Source: Pseudoalteromonas sp. CO133X (GTDB taxonomy: Bacteria; Pseudomonadota; Gammaproteobacteria; Enterobacterales; Alteromonadaceae). Taken from it: a stretch of 64,000 nucleotides of DNA. Of this stretch, positions 41,090 through 49,533 are shown piece after piece; positions within the stretch are counted from its first letter, which is position 1, and each line of letters begins with the position of its first letter. Below the pieces are notes generated by a model, which was not told the origin of the DNA, did no database searches, and saw nothing but the letters and a program-made list of their open reading frames with translations. The position numbers and the translations under genes are program-made. Location: assembly GCA_004208945.1 (NCBI GenBank), contig SGPE01000024.1:124001-188000 (forward strand). Direction: 5' to 3'.

Positions 41090-42928
41090 TTAGAAATTAG
41101 CAGTGCTGTTATTTGAACAAATAGTTGTACTTTGCGCTTCACATACTTGGTAAGTGTAAGAGCCACCGCCTTTAGTTGTAATGGTATCTGTGTAGCTATT
41201 GGTGTTTGCCATAGAGCCCAGTTTGCTGCCATTACGATAGATATCAACAGTACTTGTTGCTGCACCATTCCAGCTTAAATCAACATAGGCCGTGCCTTTT
41301 GATTTATAACCTGATGTTGAAAGGTTGATAGCATCGCTGCCAGGTGTTGTGCCGCCACCATCATTGCCGCCTGCACAACCATTTGCTGTGAGATATGCAT
41401 CTGCTGCAGCCGCTTTAACGATACCGTGACCAAAGTACACGTCGTGACCTGCAGCACCTTGATCTTCTGCTGTTGCTTTAAGGGCATCACGGATTTCTGT
41501 ACCTGTACAGTCAGTGTGATTAGACCAAACTAGTGCTGCAATACCTGAAACAGCAGGTGTTGCCATTGATGTACCGCTCATGAAACCATAATCACTGGTA
41601 CCAATTGCAATATCAATTGTGGTACTTGAAAGAAGCGCTGAACGGTCTTCAAGTGCAGCACCTACAGCTGGAATCGTTGTATCATTTGTATCGCCTAATG
41701 TAGCGTATAACATACCCGCTTCGTTATTGATGATAACAGCACCGATACCACCTGAGTTCTCGCAGTTACTTACCTTGTCATAGAACGAGATATTACCGCG
41801 GTCAATCATACAAATTTTGCCCGCTGCGCCAGTATCAATACTTTCAGCAGTACCCATGTAATAAGCGGTGCCTGATGCATTCCCTGAGTTTTCCATTGAT
41901 GAAGTAGCAAAGCCTGCGCCATCAGCTGCTAAGCTAGCTGATGTAGCCATACCTGCAGGGTAAGTAGAAAGTGTATCAACACCACCTGCTGTTACTTCTA
42001 CACAGATAGTTTCGTCTGTTGTTGCGCGTTTACCGCGACCTGAAGTGCAGCTAGGGAACTGTGAAAAGTCGGCAATTTGATTGTTTGCATCATTGGCACC
42101 AACCATCATTACTGAAGGGTAGCCAGCAGGGTATGAACGGACACTATTGCCATCGTTACCAGCAGCTGCAACAACTAAGCCGCCAGCATTTGTGAAATTA
42201 GCAAACGCGTTAGATTCGGTGCTATTTGAACCACCGCCACCTAAGCTCATGCTGATGATATTTGCACCTGCTTGAGAGCATAAATCCGCCGCGTGCGCTA
42301 AATCTGATGAGTAGCCCCAACCTTCAGCATTGAATACTTTGATGATATGCATAGCTACACCTGGTGCCATACCTACAACACCAATGTTGTTATCTGCTGC
42401 ACCAATAGTGCCCGCTACGTGAGTACCATGTGGGCCGCCATTATCGTACCAGTTGCCAGTACCACTGTCGTTATCACCTGTGATATTACCCCAAATGAAG
42501 TCTGGGTTTGTTGCATCTAGGCCTGAGTCAATTACACACACCTTCATACCTGCATTCGCATCAAACGTCACCTGATCAGCCTGTGATTGATAAACCGCGT
42601 AAGGCGTTAACTGCTGCTGCATAGGGTTACCTGCATCGTCATTGTATACTGCCATAGGTATACGTTTTTGATCTTCTTCAATTAGTTTAATGTGAGGGTT
42701 ATTAAGCAAGCCTTTTATACTTGCTAGGTCGTGACCGGAGAATTGTGCTGCAATAAAACCATTACCATCGACTTTGATATCACCGCCCAGTTTTTTTGCG
42801 AGTGCTTTCACAACGCCTTTTTTGTTATTATCTACTTGGATGATGTAACGATCGTCTGCTGCGTTGGCTGTTCCTGCTGCACACAATCCGCTGATGATTA
42901 ACGCTAAAGCTAGTTTATTCTTTTTCAT
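41090..42928 (-). CDS. Secreted S8 serine protease (subtilisin) with PA insert and C-terminal domain
   Basis: A 612-residue secreted protease. It has a signal peptide of 23 residues (ALIISGLCAAGTANA) and an inhibitor_I9-type prodomain at about 25-95 (RYIIQVDNNKKGV). The catalytic triad is Asp134 in VIDSGLDA, His167 in PHGTHVAGTIG and Ser454 in MSGTSMATPAVS, with the oxyanion Asn in AAGNDGNS. A protease-associated domain is inserted at about 335-430 with a Cys pair (KICMIDRG, KVSNCENSGG). The C-terminal 85 residues resemble a fibronectin III-like domain (YVDLSWNGAATSTVDIYRNG) with a disulfide near the end. It resembles extracellular proteases of marine Pseudoalteromonas. It stands alone and is ended by a strong terminator. 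The 200-base upstream gap is AT-rich. Confidence 0.93.
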   Translation of the reverse strand: MKKNKLALALIISGLCAAGTANAADDRYIIQVDNNKKGVVKALAKKLGGDIKVDGNGFIAAQFSGHDLASIKGLLNNPHIKLIEEDQKRIPMAVYNDDAGNPMQQQLTPYAVYQSQADQVTFDANAGMKVCVIDSGLDATNPDFIWGNITGDNDSGTGNWYDNGGPHGTHVAGTIGAADNNIGVVGMAPGVAMHIIKVFNAEGWGYSSDLAHAADLCSQAGANIISMSLGGGGSNSTESNAFANFTNAGGLVVAAAGNDGNSVRSYPAGYPSVMMVGANDANNQIADFSQFPSCTSGRGKRATTDETICVEVTAGGVDTLSTYPAGMATSASLAADGAGFATSSMENSGNASGTAYYMGTAESIDTGAAGKICMIDRGNISFYDKVSNCENSGGIGAVIINNEAGMLYATLGDTNDTTIPAVGAALEDRSALLSSTTIDIAIGTSDYGFMSGTSMATPAVSGIAALVWSNHTDCTGTEIRDALKATAEDQGAAGHDVYFGHGIVKAAAADAYLTANGCAGGNDGGGTTPGSDAINLSTSGYKSKGTAYVDLSWNGAATSTVDIYRNGSKLGSMANTNSYTDTITTKGGGSYTYQVCEAQSTTICSNNSTANF

Positions 42929-43128
42929 ATTTTGTATCCCAAACGTGTATTAAGGTTAACTTTTTGTTAACTTGGGTAAACGATAATTTAATAACTCCGT
43001 GGGTACAAGTTTAATTATACTGAAAATTGGAATAAAATGTTCTAGAAACAGTTCTTTAATAGCATTTAGTTATAACGGGAAGTCTAAATGGGTAAATAGA
43101 GTATAATAATTCTTATTTACCCATATTG

Positions 43129-44298
43129 TTATGATAATTGTTTGTATTTAAATAGTAAGTAGGCAAATGGGATGAGCATTAAAAAGTGCACGCCAATCAA
43201 TACTGGCGTTGTTAGATCCAGTAATTGGGTTAAAAATACCAAAAAGCTTGCGCCACTCATTTGCATAAGTCCCACTAATGCCGACGCTGTTCCAGCTTGT
43301 TTTGGGAATAAACTTAGCGCTCGCCCAGCAGATGAGCCGAGTGTTAGCGCATAGCCAAAGGCGGCAATAAACATAGGAAACATTAAAGCTAAGGCTGAGC
43401 GTTGTTGGCTAAGAGCAAGCATAATACACCCAGATAACACTAATAATATAAGTCCAGCTTTTAAAGCACGTTTGGGCTGTCTTTTTATATAGATGGGCAT
43501 AATAAAGCTGGCAAGAATGCTCAGAGCGGCATTACAGGTAAACCAAAATGTGAAGTCAGCTACACTGCCATCAAGTTCAGTGATTAGCCAACCTGGTGCG
43601 AGGGTCACAAAAACTAAAATAGCCGACATAGTGACTAAACAAATTAAGCTATGAAATAAAAATAGCGGCGTAGAAATAATTGGTATAAAGCGTCTTAGGT
43701 CGAGAATATGACCACTGTAAACGCTATCTGATGGGCGTGTTTCTTTGAAGAGAAATAAAACGATACACAAGCTGACAAGCGCAAATCCAGCCATAAATAA
43801 AAAGTTCATTCGCCAACCAAATTGCACGGTTAACCATGCGCCTAGAATAGGGGCAAGGGCAGGAATAAAGCACACTATACCATTTAAGTAAGTAATGATC
43901 TGACCGCTACGTTCGCTACCAAATTTATCCCTGACTATTGCAAAAGCAACGACAAAAGTTGCGCATGCTCCTAAGCCTTGTAATGCTCTTGCGATCATCA
44001 ACGTGGTAAAGTCTGGAGCCAAATAGGCCCCAAATGCAGCTAGACCATAAATTGTAACACCGGTAATGGCCACAGGTTTACGGCCAAACTTATCGGCAAG
44101 TGGCCCCGCAATTAGCTGACCAAGACCCACTGTTAGCATAAAAATAGCCACTGTTTGCTGAAGCTGCTTTTCTGATGCATTGAGTTGTTCAGCAATGGTA
44201 GGGAATGCTGGAAGATAAATATCAATACCTAGAGGGCAAAAAACGACCAATAGGCCAAGGATGAATAATAAACTCAGATTTCTGTGCTGTGACTGCAT
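43129..44298 (-). CDS. Bcr/CflA-family multidrug exporter
   Basis: A 389-residue MFS drug/proton antiporter with twelve membrane segments. It begins with FCPLGIDIYLPAFPTIAEQL and the typical motif A GPLADKFGRKPVAITG, with motif C in LAPILGAWLTVQFGWR. The RALQGLGACATFVVAFAIVR segment is highly typical of Bcr/CflA. Related proteins export bicyclomycin, chloramphenicol or cysteine. The substrate is unknown here. The gene is alone with its own promoter in the 188-base gap to the divergent thioesterase-like gene. An AAAGGAGAG site precedes the start. Confidence 0.93.
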   Translation of the reverse strand: MQSQHRNLSLLFILGLLVVFCPLGIDIYLPAFPTIAEQLNASEKQLQQTVAIFMLTVGLGQLIAGPLADKFGRKPVAITGVTIYGLAAFGAYLAPDFTTLMIARALQGLGACATFVVAFAIVRDKFGSERSGQIITYLNGIVCFIPALAPILGAWLTVQFGWRMNFLFMAGFALVSLCIVLFLFKETRPSDSVYSGHILDLRRFIPIISTPLFLFHSLICLVTMSAILVFVTLAPGWLITELDGSVADFTFWFTCNAALSILASFIMPIYIKRQPKRALKAGLILLVLSGCIMLALSQQRSALALMFPMFIAAFGYALTLGSSAGRALSLFPKQAGTASALVGLMQMSGASFLVFLTQLLDLTTPVLIGVHFLMLIPFAYLLFKYKQLS

Positions 44299-44486
44299 TA
44301 GCTCTCCTTTAAAGCAATATTTTATGTGCCCGTTAAAGAAAAGAAAAGCGTTGATATCTATTTATCTGAGGTACATACGTAGTCATTAAGGAAAAGGAGA
44401 TTTGCTAACATAAAATTTCCATTTCGCTATCTGGTCTGATGTGTTAATTTTTTCACTTACATCATAAAAAATAATGGATAAACGTC

Positions 44487-44963
44487 GTGAGTTCACAATC
44501 ATCATTATTAAAAATTTGGTCTAGATGTCAGTCATTGCCAAAAGGTAACTGGCTGTTTAGTAAGGCTGTGTGTTTTAAAGCTCCTTATTTTGGCTCAATA
44601 AAGCCATTAATCACAGATTTAACAGCAGGGTATTGCGGTGCAACCGTCAAAAATCGCCGAGCAATCCATAATCACATAGGAACTATCCATGCAATCGCAC
44701 AGTGCAATGTGGCAGAGTTATGCGCTGGCTTGATGGTTGATGCAACCGTGCCTGCAAAAACGCATCGCTGGATACCAAAAGGGATGACGGTTAATTATTT
44801 AGCAAAAATTGACACCGATATGCGTGCTGTCGCAAAGATAGAAGTGCCACGAGAATGGCTAGAAAAGCAAGATTTGATTGTACCGGTGAAGGTCTACAAT
44901 AACCACGATGAATTAGTATTCACCGCGGATATCACTATGTATGTAACAGCTAAGAAGAGTTAG
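44487..44963 (+). CDS. DUF4442 hotdog-fold protein (putative thioesterase)
   Basis: A 158-residue protein with the shape of the DUF4442/PaaI-like hotdog family. The long helix is HNHIGTIHAIAQCNVAELCA. The strand before it is YCGATVKNRRAIH, and the later strands MTVNYLAKIDTDMRAVAKIE and LIVPVKVYNNHDELVFTADI complete the sheet. The N-terminal part (LLKIWSRCQSLPKGN) is typical of DUF4442. Hotdog proteins of this kind act on acyl-CoA esters, but the activity here is untested. The start is GTG with only a weak ribosome binding site. Its last four bases overlap the end of the convergent bactofilin gene. Confidence 0.8.
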   Translation: MSSQSSLLKIWSRCQSLPKGNWLFSKAVCFKAPYFGSIKPLITDLTAGYCGATVKNRRAIHNHIGTIHAIAQCNVAELCAGLMVDATVPAKTHRWIPKGMTVNYLAKIDTDMRAVAKIEVPREWLEKQDLIVPVKVYNNHDELVFTADITMYVTAKKS

Positions 44964-45448
44964 GATTTATCGGCGGCTTGTTTATTTACAAATGAGAGAT
45001 CATTGTCATCATCAGCAAGGATTGAAGAGGGAGAGTCCTCTTCGCTTTCTGGCTTGATAGGCGCAATGTTATCTTCTTCGTGACGATGCTTAAGGCTACC
45101 TTCAATAATTGCACCTGCTTCGATGCTCAATGTATCGTGAAACACATCACCATGAACCTCAGCAGTACTTTCTATAACGACCTTATTTGCGATTAATGAG
45201 CCGATAATTTTGCCTTTAACAACGACACTATCAGCTTCAACAACACCTTCAACCATACCTGAGCTACCTATTACAAGATGCTTAACACGCAGATCACCAT
45301 CAATGCGACCATCAAGTTGTACTTCACCTTGGCTGGTGATAGAGCCAGTTAGACGCATGTCTTCTGCGATAATGGAAGGGGTAAGGTTTGTTCTTTTTAA
45401 CGATGAGTTTGTTGAGCTAGTTGTTGTTTGTTTTTTTTTACCGAACAC
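44960..45448 (-). CDS. Bactofilin (polymer-forming cytoskeletal protein)
   Basis: A 162-residue protein with a central right-handed beta-helix made of short repeats. It includes RLTGSITSQGEVQLDGRIDG, LVIGSSGMVEGVVEADSV, IIGSLIANKVVIESTAEVHG and GAIIEGSLKHRH. It matches the bactofilin domain at about 30-125. The N-terminal tail is Lys/Ser/Thr-rich and the C-terminal tail acidic, both disordered as usual in this family. Bactofilins polymerise without nucleotides and often act in cell shape. It overlaps by 11 bases the upstream M23 peptidase gene in the same operon, the well known bactofilin/LytM pair, in which the filament locates or controls the peptidase. Confidence 0.93.
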   Translation of the reverse strand: MFGKKKQTTTSSTNSSLKRTNLTPSIIAEDMRLTGSITSQGEVQLDGRIDGDLRVKHLVIGSSGMVEGVVEADSVVVKGKIIGSLIANKVVIESTAEVHGDVFHDTLSIEAGAIIEGSLKHRHEEDNIAPIKPESEEDSPSSILADDDNDLSFVNKQAADKS

Positions 45449-46583
45449 GAGTAAGCGCCTTTGTTATTTTTACAGGGTTGACATGTTTGCCATTAACTAG
45501 AACTTCGTAATGTAGATGCGTACTTGTGCTACGACCAGTACTTCCCATCAAACCAATCACATCATCTTTAGTAACGGCTTGGCCCTTTTTTACTTTAATT
45601 TTATTTAAATGGCCAAAGCGGGTTACGAAACCATTTTTATGTTGTAATTCAATAAAGTTACCGTAACCACCATTGCGGCCCGCACGAAGTACAGTACCAT
45701 CTGCAGGGGCGAAAATCTCTGTTTTATGCCAGCCTGCTAAGTCGACACCTTTATGGAATGCACGACGACCGTTCATCGGATCTTTACGAAGCCCGAAACT
45801 ACTTGAAATATAGTAATCAGCTGCTGGAAGCGTTTGTGGTAACTCACTTAACAGGTTCTCTAAGTTATTTAGAGTGAGGAGTTTATCTGCAACGGCTAAA
45901 AATTCAGCGGGAATTTTTGATTCATCAAATAAATCAAGTGGTCCACCTTGTGCTGTATTTGCTTGCTCATGTAGCGCTTCTGAGGCAAACGTTTCGTTTA
46001 AACCAGCTCCTTCTAACATGGCAATAATCGCCGCATGGCGTTGTGTTATCTGTTCATCGAGTAAGGTAAAGCTGCGGTTGTAGTTAGCATCAAGACGTGC
46101 AAAGCGCTCTGTAACAGCGTTAAAGCTATTGGCCTGATTTGGCTCATCTTCCAATGGTGCATGAAATTCTTCAGTATGCTGCTCGGTTGGCAATATAGGA
46201 GATGCTGAGTCATCAGTTGTCGTATCTGTGCTCATCGATTCAGGCAAAGATTCAAGCATACTTTGCAGTAAAGCTTGTTTTTGCTCAAGTACCGCTAGCT
46301 GCTCAAGCTGCTTAGTGTATTCGTTTTGTTGTTGTTGATGCTGTTTTTGCCATGCTTGTTGTTCGCTAAGCTGGCTTTGTTTTATATCTGTAATTTTATC
46401 GGCTTGGGAGATAATTTGCAGAGTAGAAACACTTAACCACGTCACAGCTGTTAATAAAGCAAGTAATGCAGTTAGTTGAACCCAAGGCGCTAATACTAGG
46501 TGTTTTACTTCGCCATTTTGACGGATCAGCAGCTGTCTAGCTGGAAAAAACGTACGATAAAAGGACTTAATATTAACAAACAT
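45438..46583 (-). CDS. Membrane-anchored M23 (LytM) peptidase
   Basis: A 381-residue bitopic protein. One membrane segment at about residues 32-54 (WVQLTALLALLTAVTWLSV) is followed by a periplasmic coiled coil at 60-125 rich in Gln and Glu (KQHQQQQNEYTKQLEQL), a linker, then the M23 domain. This domain has SSFGLRKDPMNGRRAFHKGV, DLAGWHKTEIFAPADGTVLR, and the HLHYEVLVNGKHVNP end. The Zn ligands (HxxxD and HxH) are present, so it should cut peptidoglycan cross-links. The frame is open to 46685, but this includes the FAH terminator, and the family N-terminus starts at FVNIKSFYR. The ribosome binding site is weak. It overlaps bactofilin by 11 bases. Confidence 0.9.
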   Translation of the reverse strand: MFVNIKSFYRTFFPARQLLIRQNGEVKHLVLAPWVQLTALLALLTAVTWLSVSTLQIISQADKITDIKQSQLSEQQAWQKQHQQQQNEYTKQLEQLAVLEQKQALLQSMLESLPESMSTDTTTDDSASPILPTEQHTEEFHAPLEDEPNQANSFNAVTERFARLDANYNRSFTLLDEQITQRHAAIIAMLEGAGLNETFASEALHEQANTAQGGPLDLFDESKIPAEFLAVADKLLTLNNLENLLSELPQTLPAADYYISSSFGLRKDPMNGRRAFHKGVDLAGWHKTEIFAPADGTVLRAGRNGGYGNFIELQHKNGFVTRFGHLNKIKVKKGQAVTKDDVIGLMGSTGRSTSTHLHYEVLVNGKHVNPVKITKALTRVR

Positions 46584-46677
46584 GGCGTGCAAAAATTGGA
46601 TAAATACCGAGCTAAGATAACAATCTGAACTAAAAAAGCCAGAAAAAAATTGTAACTCAAGAAAAAAAGCAGCAAAA

Positions 46678-46696
46678 AAGGGCACAAATGGCCCTT
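46678..46696 (-). terminator. Intrinsic terminator after fahA
   Basis: AAGGGC-ACAAATG-GCCCTT on the plus strand. On the minus strand it is followed by TTTTTT. It lies about 20 bases past the fumarylacetoacetase stop codon. Confidence 0.8.
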
Positions 46697-46714
46697 AAGT
46701 ATGCTGCTATATCG

Positions 46715-48028
46715 TTATTTTGCAGGAAGTACCGTTCCTTCAACAGAACCGAAACCGATGCGTGCAAAGCCTTCTTTCTCGCACCAGCCACGCATAATTA
46801 CGTTGTCGCCGTCTTCTAAGAAAGCACGTTGCTCGCCATTAGCAAGAGTGATTTTTTCTTTGCCGCCGCGCGATAGCTCTAGTAATGAACCAGCTTCTTC
46901 ATGTTCAGGGCCCGATTGTGTACCCGAACCTAACATGTCACCTGGTTGGAAGTTACAGCCATTTACTGTGTGGTGAGTGACCATTTGCGCCACTGTCCAG
47001 TATGAATGTTTAAAGCTAGATTTAGATACCTGTGTTGGCGCTTCGCCAGCTGCACGCATCTTTTCAGTTTCTAGTTGCACATCCATTTTGATATCGAATG
47101 CACCAAACTCACGGTTATGAGCTGACTCTAAGTAGTCCATTGGTTGTGGATCGTTTTCGTCACGTGTCCAGTTTGTTCTAAATGGCGCAAGTGCTTCTGT
47201 CGTAACAATCCAAGGTGAGACAGTCGATGCGAAGTTTTTCGCAAGGAATGGGCCGAGCGGTTGGTATTCCCACGCTTGTAAATCACGTGCAGACCAGTCA
47301 TTAAATACACAGAAACCAAATACGTGGTTTTCAGCATTTTCAATGGCAATTGCATCGCCTAATTCATTACCTTTACCAAGGTAAATACCTAACTCAAGTT
47401 CGTAGTCTAGGCGTTTACAAGGGCCGAATGATGGTACTTCTGCATCTGGCGCTTTAGTTTGACCATTAGGGCGGTGGAACATTTGTCCAGATACATCAAT
47501 TGATGATGAACGACCGTGATAACCAATTGGTACCCATTTGTAGTTAGGTAGAAGTGGATTATCAGGACGGAATAAACTACCTACCGCTGTTGCATGGTAA
47601 ATAGAAGTATAAAAGTCAGTGTAATCACCAATGCGACACGGCAGCGCAAATTCGATGTCTGCTTGAGCGATAAGCGCTTCGCTTAATTGTGCTTGCTCAC
47701 TGGCACCTTCGCGGAGTGCTTTTGATAGCGCAAGACGAAGTGCAGACCAATATTGCTGACCAAGACCCATGAATTCATTTAATGTAGCTTGGCTTGCTGC
47801 TTTAACGGCAACCTGTGCATCACCAGAGAATAAACCAAGTTCGTTTACTTTTGCTAAATCGATAACTTGGTCACCAATTGCTACAGCGCCGCGGAACGCT
47901 TCGTCTGAATTTTTACGACGTACTTCTGCAAAAGGAAGGTTTTGAATTGGGAAGTCACAGTTCGCTTCGTTAGCAGATGCAACCCAGCTTTTTAGATTAA
48001 TATCGTGGGTTTCGTTAATTAGGCTCAT
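46715..48028 (-). CDS. fahA: Fumarylacetoacetase
   Basis: A 437-residue enzyme for the last step of tyrosine degradation, which splits 4-fumarylacetoacetate into fumarate and acetoacetate. Family marks in order are IQNLPFAEVRR at the N-terminus, GDYTDFYTSIYHATAVGSLF (Asp-x-x-Asp of the active site and catalytic His), PIGYHGRSSSI and YELELGIYLGKGNELGD (metal ligands). FNDWSARDLQAWEYQPLGPF follows, and the C-terminal half has FQPGDMLGSGTQSGPEHEEA. The start has AAGGAAAGAGT in front. It follows hpd on the same strand, but a terminator lies between, so it may be partly independently expressed. Confidence 0.95.
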   Translation of the reverse strand: MSLINETHDINLKSWVASANEANCDFPIQNLPFAEVRRKNSDEAFRGAVAIGDQVIDLAKVNELGLFSGDAQVAVKAASQATLNEFMGLGQQYWSALRLALSKALREGASEQAQLSEALIAQADIEFALPCRIGDYTDFYTSIYHATAVGSLFRPDNPLLPNYKWVPIGYHGRSSSIDVSGQMFHRPNGQTKAPDAEVPSFGPCKRLDYELELGIYLGKGNELGDAIAIENAENHVFGFCVFNDWSARDLQAWEYQPLGPFLAKNFASTVSPWIVTTEALAPFRTNWTRDENDPQPMDYLESAHNREFGAFDIKMDVQLETEKMRAAGEAPTQVSKSSFKHSYWTVAQMVTHHTVNGCNFQPGDMLGSGTQSGPEHEEAGSLLELSRGGKEKITLANGEQRAFLEDGDNVIMRGWCEKEGFARIGFGSVEGTVLPAK

Positions 48029-48125
48029 ACTCTTTCCTTATTGGTTCGCGCTGATTTATTAGTTATCTATATGGAGGCAATCAACGCAATTTAAACAGTT
48101 AGTTTAAAACAGAATTTAAAACGAC

Positions 48126-48156
48126 AAAAAGCAGCGTGTGAATAACGCTGCTTTTT
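48126..48156 (-). terminator. Intrinsic terminator between hpd and fahA
   Basis: AAAAAGCAGCGT and ACGCTGCTTTTT form a 12-base-pair stem with a 7-base loop, 16 bases after the hpd stop codon, with T-tracts on both strands. Confidence 0.88.
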
Positions 48157-48171
48157 AGACAATATGATGAT

Positions 48172-49218
48172 TTAGATTACACCACGACGCTCTTGATCAC
48201 GTTCGATTGATTCGAAAAGCGCTTGGAAGTTACCTTCACCGAAACCACCGTCATCTACACGTTGGATCATCTCGATAAAGATAGGACCAAATAGGTTCTT
48301 CGAGAAGATTTGCAGTAAGTAACAGTTTTCGCTTTGGCTATCTACAAGGATTTGATGCTTACGGATCTTCTCTTTGTCTTCTTTTACCCAAGGCACACGG
48401 TCAAAGATGGTGTCGTAGTACTCAGGAATGATATCAAGCGTGGCAATCGTTGATTGGTCAAGCTTATCAAGTGAGCTTACTAGGTCGTTAGTTAGGAATG
48501 CTAAATGCTGCACACCTGGACCATTGTACTCATTTAAGTACTCATCGATTTGGTTGTTGTTGTTATCTTTACCTTCATTGATTGGAATCGAGAAAGTGCC
48601 GCACGGAGATTTAAGTGCGTAAGATAATAGCGCTGTTTTTTGACCTTTAATGTCGAAGTAACGAACTTCTGTAAAACCAAATACGTCTTTATAGAAGTTA
48701 GCCCATGTTTCCATCGTGCCTTTATATACGTTATTGGTTAAATGGTCGATACGGATGAAGCCTTTGTCTTCAACAATATTTTGCTCGCTTAAGTCTTCGA
48801 AATCTGACTCATAGATAGAGCCTTTATCACCAAACTGTTCGATGAAGTAGATTAAGCTGTCGCCGATACCGTAAATAGCCGGGTATGGTAAATTTTTATG
48901 TGTTGAGTCTGTTGCTGGTTTTGCACCGCGCTCAACAGCAACCTCGAATGCTTTTTGTGCATTCTCTACACGCCAACCCATAGAACAGATTGCTGGGCCG
49001 TGGCTTTTAGCAAATTCAGCAGAAAAACCTTCACGCTCATTATTTAGTAAGAAATGAATGTCATGTTGGTTGTAGTAAACAATGTCTTTACCCTTGAATT
49101 TTTTTAGCTTAGAAAAGCCAAAATCAGTAAACACTTTGTCCATGTAATCTGCATCCGGTGTTGCATATTCAGTGAATTCAATGCCCATTAGGCCTAACGG
49201 ATTATTTACTTCGCTCAT
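48172..49218 (-). CDS. hpd: 4-hydroxyphenylpyruvate dioxygenase
   Basis: A 348-residue non-haem iron dioxygenase that converts 4-hydroxyphenylpyruvate to homogentisate. The facial triad is seen as His in FIRIDHLTNNVYKG, His in GPGVQHLAFLTND and Glu in LFGPIFIEMIQR. The N-terminal half (NPLGLMGIEFTEYATPD) is the vestigial repeat. The C-terminus has GFGEGNFQALFESIERDQER. The frame is open a little further upstream, but GGGAG is well placed for this ATG (with an ATG two codons before as an alternative). With fahA downstream it forms most of the lower tyrosine pathway; homogentisate dioxygenase is not in the window. Confidence 0.95.
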   Translation of the reverse strand: MSEVNNPLGLMGIEFTEYATPDADYMDKVFTDFGFSKLKKFKGKDIVYYNQHDIHFLLNNEREGFSAEFAKSHGPAICSMGWRVENAQKAFEVAVERGAKPATDSTHKNLPYPAIYGIGDSLIYFIEQFGDKGSIYESDFEDLSEQNIVEDKGFIRIDHLTNNVYKGTMETWANFYKDVFGFTEVRYFDIKGQKTALLSYALKSPCGTFSIPINEGKDNNNNQIDEYLNEYNGPGVQHLAFLTNDLVSSLDKLDQSTIATLDIIPEYYDTIFDRVPWVKEDKEKIRKHQILVDSQSENCYLLQIFSKNLFGPIFIEMIQRVDDGGFGEGNFQALFESIERDQERRGVI

Positions 49219-49533
49219 TGTCATTACTCCCGCAATTATAAGCACTGCGCTAAAAAAGAATTATTGTTCTGTAATGAGCGGATGATTAACCAGAAAACCG
49301 ATAAGGGGAAGATCTCGGTGTTATTTAGCTAACGCCTCCTTTGTAAATTAAATGGGACAATGATTTTAATTTCAGCAATTGCACTATCTGAGGCGGTGAA
49401 TGGGCCATCATTAAGGCAAGTGTTTGGTACCGTGATTTTAATTTATTTGTATGTATTTAAAGGAAAATTAATAGGTTTTCTAGGCTTAAAAAAAGGCCTA
49501 AGACGGCCTTTTTTATTAAGTTTAATGTATCGA
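49219..49533. other. 315-base gap: hpd promoter region and a terminator
   Basis: A terminator AAAAAAGGCC-TAAGAC-GGCCTTTTTT (49489-49514) ends the minus-strand nucleotidase transcript. The part next to hpd must hold its promoter, but no clear -35/-10 pair stands out. A 74-codon plus-strand frame from 49360 runs through the terminator and into the next gene. Its start has little ribosome binding site, and I do not accept it as a gene. Confidence 0.6.

Noticed and set aside
46584..46685. Upstream extension of the M23 peptidase
   Set aside because: It reaches into the fahA terminator hairpin region and would add an unusual hydrophobic Phe-rich stretch not typical of the family.
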